Below are positions 1 to 10,541 of a DNA stretch of 64,000 nt, piece by piece. A program made the position numbers and the translations under genes. Under the pieces are notes generated by a model. The model saw only the letters and a list, made by a program, of their open reading frames with translations, ran no database searches and was not told where the DNA came from. Origin of the DNA: Azolla caroliniana (taxonomy: Eukaryota; Polypodiophyta); NCBI GenBank assembly GCA_043228905.1, contig JBHGNT010000006.1:12400001-12464000 (forward strand), read 5' to 3'. Position 1 is the first letter of the stretch. Every line of letters starts with the position of its first letter.

Positions 1-478
1 GTAGTGGCGGCAGAGTCAAGAAGGACAGAGCCGACCGGAAGAAGAAGGCCAAGACCCAGACATGGTCCGATGTGGTGAAGGGCCTGGAACCAGAAGATGA
101 ATCGGGAGCGACCGGTTCGGACAAGAGCTGGAACGAATCGAAGACAGTCCATTAGGTTCAACAACAGGATTCGGAAGAACCGGATCAATTCAAGGCCAAG
201 AGGACGAGAAGGCAGCAAAAGTCTATGCCAACACGAAGGAATCGGCGAATTGACAAGTGCCGAAGTCACGGTAGCGAGGGAGATGATTAGGCCTGTTGAG
301 CAGACAAGCCGACCGAGGAGGTCGAGGTGTGCAAAAACAAAAGGGTCGCGTCAAACGGGAAAGGACCGGACGAGGAGCGCGAGTGAGACAGAGTGACGCC
401 AGAAGGAGCCGGGTGCAAGGACCGACTGCCATGGAGACTGACACTACGATCCGACCTCAAGTTGAGCTTGAGGGGTAG
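1..478 (+). mobile_element. 3' non-coding region of a Ty1/copia-type element (remnant)
   Basis: No convincing gene. Bases 1-95 resemble 4640-4738 and bases 118-370 resemble 10555-10800, which are the two halves of the 3' region of another copia remnant split by a younger insertion. The block ends in a purine-rich tract (about 463-476, GAGCTTGAGGGGTAG) directly before a TGTTGATCGG sequence that looks like an LTR start. I read it as the 3' end of a copia element whose coding part lies left of the window. The short open frames here are purine-rich low-complexity sequence. Confidence 0.55.
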
Positions 479-895
479 TGTTGATCGGCAAGCTCAATCA
501 GATCTAGATTGGCTGAATAAGCCCGAGCCGGATCGGCATCCGGAAGGATAAGCCTGATCGGTGAGCAGAGAGCTGGGGAGCCGGTTAGCCAGATCCATCA
601 GTAACCGGAAGCCTAGTAGAAGCCTAAACTACTAGGTAGTTAATGTCTCGTAGTTAGTGTCAGACGGTTGTGTGAGCATTGAAGTACACCGTGCTTCTGT
701 CAGTCCGTATGGACTTGTATAAAAGTGTTCACTGAACACATACAATGTACAAAGTTTTAGAGTTAATGTTTTGAATAGAGTTTTATGTTCTGCACTCTAT
801 CTATCTCTCCCGCGTACTGTGTATATTCAAGCTCTCCATTAAACCTACATTTCTGTGTTCGCTTTTCTAATTCCTTCTGCACACTATTCTTTACA
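478..895 (+). mobile_element. Putative LTR (3' LTR of the copia remnant)
   Basis: The block starts with TGTTGATCGG right after a purine-rich tract. It contains a TATA box (TATAAAAG, 718-725) and a pyrimidine-rich downstream part, and may end at TTTACA (895). The right boundary is uncertain because no second copy is in the window. No target duplication could be fixed, since the next element begins at once. Confidence 0.45.
718..725 (+). promoter_or_regulatory. TATA box of the putative LTR
   Basis: TATAAAAG lies in the middle of the putative LTR at the usual place for the U3/R promoter. Confidence 0.5.
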
Positions 896-2027
896 CTTCT
901 CCGGCTTCCGATATGTCTTAGCCACTGCCTCGTGCACCAAGCGTGTTCGATCTTCGTCCTTCTGACCCTCCCGATCGGGTCTAGTTTCGGTCTGTGGCCG
1001 CATCGCCAGCCTTACACCTCCTTTCCCCTCTTTCGGTCCCCTTGTAGGACCCCACTCGCCTTCCGCAACCGATGTCGTCGTCCCCTCGCCACCACCCTCA
1101 GTATCTTGCTCTTACGACGGCTCCTAATGCTGACCGCTGAAGTCTCTAGTCCGGTGTGGAAAATCCTTCGTGGGCCTCCCGTCTCTCCCGACCCTGTCCC
1201 GAGTCGTCCTTCTCTGCAAGTCAGAGGGTGGCTCGCTCCACAGCTTCTCCCGTTGTACCGTGTTCCCGTCCTCTTCGTAGGCCTGTTTCCTCCTCCCTTC
1301 CGGATCGACTATCCGGAAGTCCGCTCTCCCTATTCTCATCCGGGCTCATCTGATTTCTCCCCGTATTATCGGATCCTATTCTCCTGTTGCCACCGTTAGT
1401 ATCTTGGTCTTACGTCGGCTCTCGATGCCGACCACCGAAGTCTCTAGCCCGGTGTGAGGTGACCCATAGGACCGATCTTCATTTCTCTGCTTCCGATGTA
1501 CTTCTCTCGAACTCATGGTCGTCCTTCTTGCGCTCCCGCCACCGTCTCCCTTCTCTCCGGTCTTACGTCGGCTCTTAATGCCCGACTACTGAAGTCTCCA
1601 AATGAGACGAGGGGATACCGATTCGAAAACGACTCCCGACGACTCGTCGAAGGCCACTGACCCTTTTAGTGGTGTCTGTGGAAAGCATCCTCTCTATGAT
1701 CGATCAAGCCCCACCTGGGCTTGATTCTCCAATGTCTAGAGTTTCGGCTCTGATGCCGATCCCGCTGGACTCATTCTATACCCTCGATTATCTTCTTCCC
1801 GAATTCCGACCTTCGCCTTGGTCAATATTTCTCCCCATGTAAAGAGGGCGGCTCGTTCCGCACCCTCTTCCGTATTGGCACCCTCATACCGAACCTGGCC
1901 CCTATCGATCGAGCTCTATTGCTTCTCCCTTGTCTTCTGTGTCTCGGGCCGGTTTTAGTCAAACAATCTACATCCGGATCGTGCTCCATCCGAATCGGAA
2001 TGCTGACTAGTTCGATCCCCGGTCGGG
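896..2027 (-). repeat. Degenerate internal repeats at the 3' side of a minus-strand gag-like gene
   Basis: A block that reads on the plus strand as CTTACGNCGGCTC...GAAGTCTCTAG recurs at about 1110-1160, 1400-1457, 1560-1605 and, more diverged, 2170-2225. A second block (CAAGTC.GAGGG....GCTC) recurs near 1220, 1840 and 2280. These look like diverged tandem copies of the C-terminal part of the gag-like ORF at 2028-2876. No intact frame survives, and no pol domain is recognisable. Confidence 0.4.
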
Positions 2028-3180
2028 TCAACTTCTGATTCTGCTCCCTTCAACGCCGCCTCTCATTGCCTCATTCTTCTCTGCCACGGCTCCATCCTCG
2101 ACCTCCTTGCAGGCCATTTCCCATCCATCTTCGTTGGCATCGTTCCAGGACTCCTCACTAGCGCCTTCCATCTCTCTGGTCTTAAGTCGGCACACGAGCT
2201 CGACTGCCAATGTCTCCGAAATCCGCGTGGAGGGCTCTTCTCCGCTCCCGACCTCCTCCTCGGTTGGTCTTTCTCCGCAAGTCGAGAGGGCGTCTTGCTC
2301 CACACCCTCTCCCGTGGTACTGCCATACCATTCTTCAGCCCCTACCTGGGCCATGTCCGCCTTGTCCGGAAGGCCGACTAGCTCAGAGTCTCTGGAATCC
2401 ATCCGTGTGCCGGATCTCTGTACTTCATCGACCATCTCCTTCAAAGCCTCATACACTTCCCGGACCAAGGCTTTGACATCGAGCTTCATCGATCCTTCTT
2501 GTTGTGTGCCCACTTCCTGACGTGATGACGCATCGTCGCACGCTATCTTCCTTTTACGTTTCGCGAACCGCTCCTCATCCAACCATCGGCATACTCGTTC
2601 GACTTCCAACCAGTCCTCGGTAAGGCCATTCGCTCCGTCGTCATCTTCGAGCTCAATTCCTATGGCCTCCCAATCTGCTCGGTTGATCGACCTAACGAAC
2701 AACAGGACCTTGTCCACCCCCACCAGTCTTTGTTCTTGCTCGAACTCTTGGAACGCCTTCGTTGCGCCCCGGTGGGTCTTCGCCGATGCAACCCACTGGT
2801 CGAAGTCATGCCGTCCCCGGCTCTTCGACCGTCCTCCATATGCCTGCAGGAGCGCCTTGTCAAAGGCCTCCCACAAACTATGAGCTTCTCAGAGCTCCTT
2901 TACTTCCGCGTGCATACAGACGACGACGACCCGACAAAAGAACCCCAGCCTCAACACCTCGTCTATGCCTTGCACCTCCATTTCCACTCGTAGAATAGGA
3001 CTTTGTCTCCGTTGAAACAACTGAATCTTTTGACCACTCGCTCAATAGCTTGTTGCGCTACTTCTCGTCTCATCGTCACTCATCCGAACCCCATCACCAC
3101 TTCGGCCACCATCTCCGTGAAGTCTTCGTCTTCTGACTCCATCCTCCCTTCCCACCCTTTCACATCGAGATCACCAAAGA
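2028..3180 (-). pseudogene. Gag-like gene of a minus-strand LTR retroelement, decayed
   Basis: The longest open frame (2028-2876, 282 aa) continues upstream in pieces to 3180. Its centre has RGRHDFDQWVAS, then FQEFE, GVDKVLLF and GLTEDWLEVERVC. The same string of motifs appears in a second minus-strand copy at 16180-16978 (RGRHQFDRWVAS, FREFE, GAEKVLF, GLTEEWSEVE), including the upstream stretch with FFCRV and WE.F..ALL..YG. The arrangement fits a retrotransposon capsid protein: an N-terminal helical capsid and an acidic C-terminal tail. I see no zinc knuckle. An in-frame TGA breaks the upstream part (reading ...KEL-stop-EAHS...). It follows an LTR and a primer-binding-like site, as expected for gag. 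Confidence 0.55.
3159..3180 (-). promoter_or_regulatory. Primer-binding-site-like sequence, decayed
   Basis: On the minus strand TTTGGTGATCTCGATGTGA directly follows the inner LTR end. The better preserved copy at 16955-16977 reads TTTGGTGAACCCGACGTGA. The position, immediately inside the LTR and upstream of gag, is what a tRNA primer-binding site requires. I did not identify the tRNA. Confidence 0.45.
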
Positions 3181-3922
3181 TGTCGCAGCAATCCGCGAGT
3201 AGGTGTCGAAAGGGGCGGGACCACGGGAATCTCGAATGAGGAAGAGATGGATGCCAGGAAACCGACTCTCTCCAGTTCCGCTGCACCGGCTGTGGCGCAA
3301 ATCGGAGCAATTCTGGACGCGTACCGGAGGTTACCGAACACAAGAGAAGGAGAGAGAGGGAGAGAGACCACGCGCGCAACACCGACTCAACACACGCCTC
3401 TTATGTACAGGAAACGAAAAGAAAGAAACACACCCGACACCCATAGAGACACAAATATGTACAACCTTTTATATGTGTATTTACAAGACAACATGATACA
3501 TCCCCGGCTCCGAGCCAAACCTAGGTAGATTAGGTTACGACAGTTGTCTGCTGCCAAGCCGCCGGTCGGGGAGCTCTCGGGCTCATCGCGCTGAGCGGGG
3601 ACTTGCACAGGAGAAAGAGAAAAAACAAAACCACTAATACATGTGGGCTCCCGACCGGACTAAACCCTAAACAGACACAAAGAAGATCTAAAAGAAACCC
3701 TAAAGTAAGGAGAAGAGAAAACCGTCAACCTAAGTGGTATACCCTCCTAACTCAAAATGGGCAATTCCTCTACAAAGGGACCCTCCCTTGCTTTTATAGC
3801 CCAAGGAGGGAGGGAGGGACATTACAATGTGGGATAAATCCCTTATTACATGGGGTTCTCTATCCTAACTTAACTCCTATTCGGCGCCATAAAGGCACCC
3901 CATTATCTTACACGCGTATACA
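3181..3922 (-). mobile_element. LTR of the minus-strand gag-bearing retroelement
   Basis: Read on the minus strand it starts TGTATACGCG (3922) and ends GCTGCGACA (3181), just before the primer-binding-like site. A TATA box (TATAAAAG on minus, 3791-3798) sits in the outer third. The end next to gag carries a GGGGCGGGACCACGGG block on the plus strand (about 3212-3227) that also occurs in the LTR at 16979-17182 and, more diverged, in the insertion at 24473-25339. The partner LTR is not in the window. Confidence 0.5.
3791..3798 (-). promoter_or_regulatory. TATA box of the minus-strand LTR
   Basis: TATAAAAG on the minus strand, followed by a purine-rich AAGGGAGGG stretch, within the LTR. Confidence 0.45.
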
Positions 3923-3929
3923 AGGGTGA

Positions 3930-4571
3930 GTGCTCATGCCACACCCTGCCGATATTCCCATTAGCCCCGGTTTTCTCATTATGTCCGTAAATCTCCACGA
4001 CAACGCGCCTCGACTATTGCGATATGTGAGCGGCACGAAGGATTGGGGACTGTTATACCAACACGGTATAGCTAGGAAGCTGGTCGAATATACCAATGCC
4101 GACTGGGCTAGTGATGCATCGGACCGCCGATCCACCTCCGGTTACATGTTTACTCTTGGTAGCACGATTGTTGCATGGAGCAGCCAAAAGCAGCCAACAG
4201 TGGCTTTGTCGAGCACTGAGGCTGAGTACCAGGGCGCTACCATTGCCACCTATGAAGCCATTTGGCTTCGGCGATTGCTACGAGACCTTCGGATTGGGGT
4301 GCCGACTCCGATCCTGATTTATTGTGACAACGTAAGCAACATACATCTTGCCAAGGACCCTGTATTCCATGCTTGGACAAAGCACATAGAAGTGCATTAT
4401 CACTTTGTCTGTGAGCAGGTCCTGAGTGGTGAAGTTGAACTTCGGTATGTTCACATGGATTGGCAGGTTGCCGACATCTTCACCAAGCCTCTTGGATCAG
4501 ACAAGTTGCAACTTATTTCGAAGATGCTCTACATTCAACATCTCGATGTGCCGCACTTGAGGGGGAGAACA
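3930..4571 (+). pseudogene. Ty1/copia RNase H domain, remnant of an interrupted element
   Basis: The C-terminal end of a copia polyprotein. Recognisable parts in order are RYVSGTKDWGLLY, the RNase H core NADWASDASDRRSTSGY, ALSSTEAEYQ, YCDNVSNIHLAKDP, TKHIEVHYHFV and VADIFTKPL. The first catalytic Asp, the Glu and the later Asp are all present, so the domain itself is well preserved. The reverse transcriptase expected upstream is missing: the minus-strand LTR at 3181-3922 ends 8 bases before it. A purine tract (TTGAGGGGGAG, 4558-4568) ends the coding part. Confidence 0.85.
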
Positions 4572-4743
4572 ACAATGGGAACAGATGGCACCGGACAAGG
4601 AGCCAGAGAGGAAGAAAGAACCACATCTGGACAAGCCGGAGCAAGCCGCAAAGGGGGGAGAGTCAAGAAGGAGAGAGCCGACTGAAAGAAGCCAAGACCC
4701 AGACGTGGTCCCATGTGGTGAAGGGCCTAAAAACGGAACACGA
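4572..4743 (+). mobile_element. 3' region of the copia remnant, left half
   Basis: Purine-rich sequence after the RNase H fragment, resembling 1-95. It is cut by the insertion at 4744 and continues at 10542. Its last five bases, CACGA (4739-4743), are the left copy of the target duplication of the inserted element. Confidence 0.6.
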
Positions 4744-5499
4744 TGTTGGGAGACAGGTCCCTCCGGATGGGAAGGGAGAAAAACAATGCCGATGAACAAA
4801 CTCGGCCGAGGCCGAAACCGGATGATGAGTACCCGGCTACGGAGAGCCGGATGGTGCAGACCCGGTGAGAACCGGATAAGGAATACCCGGTTACGGAGAG
4901 CCGGATGGTGCAGACCCGGTGAGAACCGAATAAGGAGTACCCGGTTACGGAGAGCCGGATGGTGCGGACCCGGTGAGAACTGGATGAGGAGTACCCGGCT
5001 ACGGAGAGCCGGATGGTGCAGACCCGGTGAGGAATGCTCACCGGATAAAGAGACATATTCGTAAATATGTTTTTCAGAGTCCATCGAGGCTATATTTGTA
5101 AATAGCTGAAAAGTCATATTAGTATAAATATGACTTAGGGAAAACTTTTTAATCTTTTGTTATTATTTTCTTGTCTGCGTGAGATCACAGCGTGTAACAG
5201 TGTACAGAGAGAGAGAGAGAGAGAAAGAGGTCGTTGCTTCTGTTGTAACCGCCGCCTGTGGCGAAGATCGTGAGCACGAGGTCGTTGCCTCCGTGAACTC
5301 ACTGTTGTACATACTAACCTAGTGATAGTTTGCAGCCTGTGGGCTGCCGTAGTTTTTCCCTAGTTTGGGGTTTTTCCACGTTAAACATCCTGCGTACTCT
5401 TCTCTTCCATTGTGTCGTTCTTCAATTTCGTTTTCTGTGTATGATCCTAAGCTCGGTTGTGGCCGAGCGTTGCGTATAGGGAGCGTTCAGTTCTCGTCA
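4744..5499 (+). repeat. 5' LTR of the copia element
   Basis: 756 bp, TG...CA. U3 holds four tandem 54-bp units (starts near 4831, 4885, 4939 and 4993) rich in CCGG and GAGCCGGATGGTG. A TATA box (TATAAATA, 5123-5130) and a GA microsatellite (about 5205-5225) follow. The gag-like reading frame is already open inside the last 43 bases of the LTR. Confidence 0.9.
5123..5130 (+). promoter_or_regulatory. TATA box of the copia 5' LTR
   Basis: TATAAATA, present at the same place in the 3' LTR (10158-10165). Confidence 0.6.
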
Positions 5500-6318
5500 A
5501 GCTCACCGGCTCCAACTATTTGGTATGGAAGTCGAAGATGAGAGACATGCTCGTGGTTAAAGACCTCTGGCTGCCGGTTCAGTTCGGGGACAAGAGATCA
5601 GACAAAATCGACGCCACGATATGGGAGGTGATGCACATGAAGACAACGGCGTACATACGGTGCTTCATCGACATGTGCCTGTACAACAACTTCAATGAAG
5701 AGAGCAAGGCTCATGAGCTCTGGGACAAGATCGACATAATGTTTCAGAACAAAAATGTTGTTAATCAGGTTTCGGTATTCCGGAAACTAGTAAGACTCCG
5801 ATACCAAGATGGCTCCAGCATGACGGAGCACATGAATGCCTTCCAAGGGCTGATCCACCAGGCAACTTCATTGGAAGTACCTCTCGCCGATGAGGTACTA
5901 GCGCTACTCCTACTCGGTTCCCTCCCGGATAGCTGGGAGATGTTGGTTGTCACTTTGGGCAATGCCGGGCCGGAAGGAAAACGGTTATCCCTAGCAAGAG
6001 TAAAGTCGAGCTTGCTAGATGAGGAGGCGCGTCGGAAAGATAAAGATACGAGCTCCGACTCCAAAGCGCTCCTTACCGAATCGGAACGCGGAAGACATAG
6101 AAACCATAGTCCCCAGAACCGGGAGAAGTCGGGGACACGGTCAAAGTCAAGGGGGAGGCCCACTTGCTTCTATTGCGGCAAGCCGGAGACCAACGGTACC
6201 GATTCGAAGCGGACCCCGGACCGGAACGGTAAAGACCAGAGGGGGCCGGACCGGAAGGGAACGACGGCAATCGCAGCAAGTGAAGAGGAGTTGATGCTCA
6301 TCACCGAGGAGAGTGATA
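5500..6318 (+). pseudogene. Ty1/copia gag, frameshifted
   Basis: The frame opens at 5457 inside the LTR, but the gag-like text starts at 5500 with KLTGSNYLVWKSKM, the typical copia Gag opening. It continues through VSVFRKLVRLRYQDG and ALLLLGSLPDSWE. A zinc knuckle near 6168 is damaged: CFYCGKPETNGTDSK keeps the first two Cys but has lost the His and last Cys. At about 6318-6325 an extra base in ATAATAAACC throws the frame out before the protease. A normal Gag has an N-terminal leader and an upstream untranslated region with the primer-binding site; both are missing here. Confidence 0.8.
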
Positions 6319-6729
6319 ATAAACCTTGCCGGCGACGAGATGACCTGGGTGGTAGACTCCGGAGCGTCGTTCCACCTTACCCCGAACCGGAAATGCTTCT
6401 CATCCTACTCAGCCAGTGATCACGGCTGTGTCCGGATGGGGAATGAAGGTACATGCCGAATTGTCGACATAGGAGACGTGTGGCTGTCGACACCAACCGG
6501 ATGCAAGTTGCTGCTGAGGGATGTCCGACACGTTCCGGAGGTTCGACTGAACCTGATATCAGCCGGTTGGCTAGATGATTAGGGCTACACGGTGTCGGGG
6601 TAGTTGTGGTTCATGCGGCGAAGTCGCGGGGACTAAGGTTAAGGGGAGTTGAAGAAACTTAACTTTTAATAAGGCTTGTATGGTGATGATAGAATGGTTA
6701 AGGATAGTAAGAAGAAGAGTTATGAGTAA

Positions 6730-6762
<33 letters not shown>

Positions 6763-9700
6763 CAAGCATAAATAAAAAATAGAGACAATGTATGATTCAA
6801 GAAAGAAGATTGAGACAAAGTATGATTCAAGGAACAAGAGTATATGATATAAACATGATGTATATTAAAAATATTTTATTTTATTTTTATATCGTGAAGC
6901 AAATCCTTCACGACAACGGGTAGCATCCGGAACGGTGTCATGAAGTTCAGCAAAGGGAGCCTGATTGTGGCTCGGGCCCGAAAGGTAAACACACTGTGCC
7001 CGGAAGAAGTGAATGTGGCATCCGACACTGCCGGTGAGCTGTGGCACAAGAGGCTGTGTCATATGAGCGAGAAGGGGATGAAGAGGCTTGTAGACGACAA
7101 CCTCATTCCAGTGAAGAACGTGCACTTAGAGAAGTGCACTGATTGTCTGGCCGGTAAGCAGAACCAGACCTCCTTCCGACCAAGGCCACCGATGAGACCT
7201 AATGCACCACTGGAGTTGGTGCATACGGATGTGTGTCAAGTAGACGCGAAGTCACATGCCAGAGCGCAGTACTTCGTGACGTTCATAGATGACCACAATC
7301 GGAAGCTGTGGGCCACACCGTTGAAGACGAAGGATCAGGTGTTATCCGTCTTCAAAGAGCTCCACGCGAGAGTGGAAAGAGAAACCGGCTGGAAGCTGAA
7401 GGCAGTTCGAGCAGATAACGGAGGAGAATACCGGGGGCAGTTCGAGGAGTACTGCCGCTCGAAGGGAATCCGGTTCGAATTTACCGTGTCAAAGACGCCG
7501 GAACTAAATGGACTGGCCGAGAGGATGAACCGAACCATAATGGAGAGGGTCTGGAGTATGCTAGCGCATGCAAAACTACCCAAGAAGTTTTGGGCTGAGG
7601 CACTGTCGACGTCGACATATGTGATAAATAGATCACCCTCAGTACCCTTGGACGGAGACAGGCCACAGAGAGTGTGGACCGGTAAGGAAGTATCCTACCG
7701 GCATCTGAAGGTGTTCAGGTGTCTCGCGCACGTGCATGTAGCTAAGGACCGGAGAGGAAAGTTAGATCCAAAGACCCGGCCATGCATATTCCTCGGTTAC
7801 GGTGACGATGAGTTCGGCTACCGAGTGTGGGACCTGGTCGACAAGAAGGTATTCCGGAGTTGAGATATTATCTTCATGGAGAACAAGACGCTCGCCGACT
7901 GGGAGTCGGAGAAGAAGATAATGAACTCTGAGTCGACCGGTATGGATCGACTCTACGATGAGCAGACCCAACCGGCAAGAGACCGGTTAGCACTCGAGGG
8001 ACCATCTGGTTATGGTGAGGATACCGAACAGGCTGAAGAAGAAGTAGAGGAAGCTGAAACCGGAACCAACCAAGACCCCGAATTGGATTCGGATGAAGAG
8101 CAGATGGATGAGCCGGTCACCAAAGACCAGAGACGGAGATATCCTCTCAGAGAGAGAAGGGCCCCCCAGAGATTTCCGGATGCAGAGCATGTTCTGCTGA
8201 CTGATGAGGGGGAGCCGGAAAGCTTTGAAGAAGCGAAGGAAGACACCCACAGCCAAAAATGGGTAAGTGCCATGGAGGATGAGATGGATTCCCTGCATGA
8301 GAACCATACGTACGAATTGGTGGAGTTGCCGAAAGGAAAGCGGGTACTCCGAAACAAGTGGGTGTACAAGTTGAAACCGGGAGATGCCGGCAACCCCCCG
8401 AGATACAAAGCCAGGATCGTGGTGAAGGGGTTCTAGCAGAAGAAGGGCGTGGACTTCGACGAGATATTTACCCCGGTAGTAAAGATGACCTCCATCCGGA
8501 CGGTGCTGAGTATAGCGGCAAGCATGGACCTTGAGGTAGAGCAGCTAGACGTGAAGACGGCATTCCTTCACGGTGACCTCGAAGAAGAGATCTACATGCA
8601 GCAACTGGAAGGATTTGTGGAGAAAGGGAAGGAGCACCTGGTTTGCCGGTTGAAGAAGAGCCTCTACGGGTTAAAGCAGGCCCCCCGGCAATGGTACCGG
8701 AGGTTCGACTCCTTCATGACCGATCAAGGGTACGACAAGACGCGGGCCGATCACTGCGTGTTTGTGAAGAAGTTTGAAGGAGGCGACTTCCTTCTGTACG
8801 TGGACGACATGTTGATCGTCGGACGGGACCAAGTCAAAATACGGATGCTGAAGAAGGCTCTCAACCAAACCTTCTCAATGAAAGACTTGGGTCCGACAAG
8901 ATAGATGTTGGGGATGCACATCATTCGGGACCGGTCAGCGAAGCAATTATGGTTGTCACAGGAGAAGTACGTGACAAAGGTGCTTCACCGGTTCAACATG
9001 TCAGATGCGAAACCGGTCGGATCGACACTTCTGGCAAACTGTAAGCTATCTGGTAAGTAAAGCCCGAAGACGAAAGCAGAGAAGGCGTATATGATGAAGA
9101 TTCCATATGCCTCTGCCGTCAGGAGCTTGATGTACGCAATGGTTTGTACCCTACCGGACATAGGATACGCAGTCGGAGTGGTGAGCCGGTTTATGAGCAA
9201 TCCCAGCAAGGAGCACTGGAATGCGGTCAAATGGATACTCCGGTATTTGAAGGGCACTTCAAATATGTGTCTCCAATTCGGCTCCGGAAAACCTCAACTA
9301 GATGGTTTCACCGATTCGGACATGTCGGCTGATGTGGATACCAGCCGGTCTACATCCGGGTATGTAATGACATATGCAGGGGGAGCTGTTTCGTGGCAGT
9401 CGAGCCTGCAGAAGACGGTTGCATTGTCAACCACAGAGGCGGAGTACATGGCGGCTGTGGAAGCCGGCAAGGAAATCTTATGGATGAAGGACTTCATCGG
9501 AGAGCTCGGTATCCGGCAAGATGAATACCGGCTCTATTGCGACAGTCAAAGTGCCATCCACCTTGCTAAGAATGCGGCCTACCATTCCCGAACGAAGCAT
9601 ATCCAGCGAAGATATCACTGGATCCGGGAAAGAATAGATGACCAGGAGTTCGCACTGACGAAGATCCACACGGCCGAGAACGGGTCAGATATGCTAACCA

Positions 9701-9771
9701 AAGTGCTGATACCCGACAAGTTGGACGCATGCCGGAAGAGGATCGGTCTAGTAAGACACCCCATGCCGTAG
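6319..9771 (+). pseudogene. Ty1/copia pol (protease-integrase-RT-RNase H) with stops and an insertion
   Basis: All parts lie in one frame, different from gag. Protease: WVVDSGASFHLT (about 6340). Integrase from 6940: H-x4-H (WHKRLCH) and CTDC zinc site, then DDE residues in HTDVCQ, RADNGGEY and ELNGLAERMN. RT: RYKARIVVKGF, QLDVKTAFLHGDL, SLYGLKQAPRQWY and the catalytic LLYVDDMLIVG. RNase H: DSDMSADVDTSRSTSGY, STTEAEYMA, YCDSQSAIHLAKN. Stops interrupt it at 6580 (TAG), 7861 (TGA in FRS-stop-DIIF), 8434 (TAG in KGF-stop-QKKG), 8902 (TAG) and 9058 (TAA). A roughly 320-bp foreign stretch separates protease and integrase. Confidence 0.9.
6598..6923. mobile_element. Short non-coding insertion within copia pol
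   Basis: The pol text breaks off after LDD-stop-GYTVS and resumes at about 6918 before KFSKGSLIVAR. Between them is AT-rich, non-coding sequence with a GT/GA microsatellite (6729-6762) and a perfect 8-bp hairpin (TCGTGAAG 6892-6899, CTTCACGA 6906-6913). GGGTAG occurs at both borders (6598-6603 and 6918-6923) and may be a 6-bp target duplication. No inverted ends are clear, so its class is open. Confidence 0.45.
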
Positions 9772-9772
9772 T

Positions 9773-9782
9773 GAAGGGGGAG
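9773..9782 (+). promoter_or_regulatory. Polypurine tract of the copia element
   Basis: GAAGGGGGAG lies two bases before the 3' LTR, the expected site for plus-strand priming in reverse transcription. Confidence 0.8.
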
Positions 9783-9784
9783 TT

Positions 9785-10536
9785 TGTTGGGAGACAGATC
9801 CCTCCGGATGGGAAGGGAGAAAAACAATGCCGATGAACAAACTCGGCCGAAACTGGATGATGAGTACCCGGCTACGGAGAGCCGGATGGTGCAGACCTGG
9901 TGAGAACCGGATAAGGAGTACCCGGTTACGGAGAGCCGGATGGTGCAGACCCGGTGAGAACAGGATAAGGAGTACCCAGTTACGGAGAGCCGGATGGTGC
10001 GGACCCGGTGAGAACCGGATGAGGAGTACCCGGCTACGGAGAACCGGATGGTGCAGACCCAATGAGGAATGCTCACCGGATGAAGAGACATATTCGTAAA
10101 TATGTTTCTGAGAGTCCATCGAGGCTATATTTGTAAATAGCCGAAAAGTCATATTAGTATAAATATGACTTAGGGCAAACCTTTTAATCTGTTGTTATTA
10201 TTTTCTTGTCTGCGTGAGATCACAGCGTGTAACAGTGTACAGAGAGAGAGAGAGAGAGAGAAAGAGGTTGTTGCCTCTGTTGTAACCGCCGCCTGTGGCG
10301 AAGATCATGAGCACGAGGTCGTTGCCTCCGTGAACTCACTGCTGTATATACTAACCTAGTGATAGTTTGCAACCTGTGGGCTGCCGTGGTTTTTCCCTAG
10401 TTTGGGGTTTTTCCACGTTAAACATCCTGCGTACTCTTCTCTTCCATTGTGTCGTTCTTCAATTTCGTTTTCTGTGTATGATCCTAAGCTCGGTTGTGGC
10501 CGAGCGTTGCGTATAGGGAGCGTTCAGTTCTCGTCA
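9785..10536 (+). repeat. 3' LTR of the copia element
   Basis: 752 bp. It has the same start, end and 54-bp U3 repeats as the 5' LTR, a TATA box at 10158-10165, and the right target duplication CACGA at 10537-10541. Confidence 0.9.
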
Positions 10537-10541
10537 CACGA

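Larger units (their letters stand above)
4744..10536 (+). mobile_element. Complete but decayed Ty1/copia retrotransposon
   Basis: A 5,793-bp element with LTRs 4744-5499 and 9785-10536, both starting TGTTGGGAGACA and ending TCTCGTCA, flanked by the duplication CACGA (4739-4743 and 10537-10541). The internal order is gag, protease, integrase, reverse transcriptase, RNase H, which is the Ty1/copia order, followed by a polypurine tract at 9773-9782. The LTRs differ at roughly 25 positions plus a 6-bp gap by eye, so the insertion is not recent. It sits in the 3' region of another copia element. No primer-binding site is visible after the 5' LTR, and the ORFs carry several stops and a frameshift, so it cannot be autonomous. 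Confidence 0.92.

Noticed and set aside
785-1399. 204-codon plus-strand open frame
   Set aside because: It crosses the LTR border and the diverged repeats of the minus-strand element, is rich in Ser, Pro, Leu and Arg from a pyrimidine-rich strand, and has no recognisable domain.
4497-5117. 206-codon minus-strand open frame with PGLHHPALRNRV repeats
   Set aside because: It is the antisense of the 54-bp U3 repeats of the copia LTR and occurs again in the other LTR.
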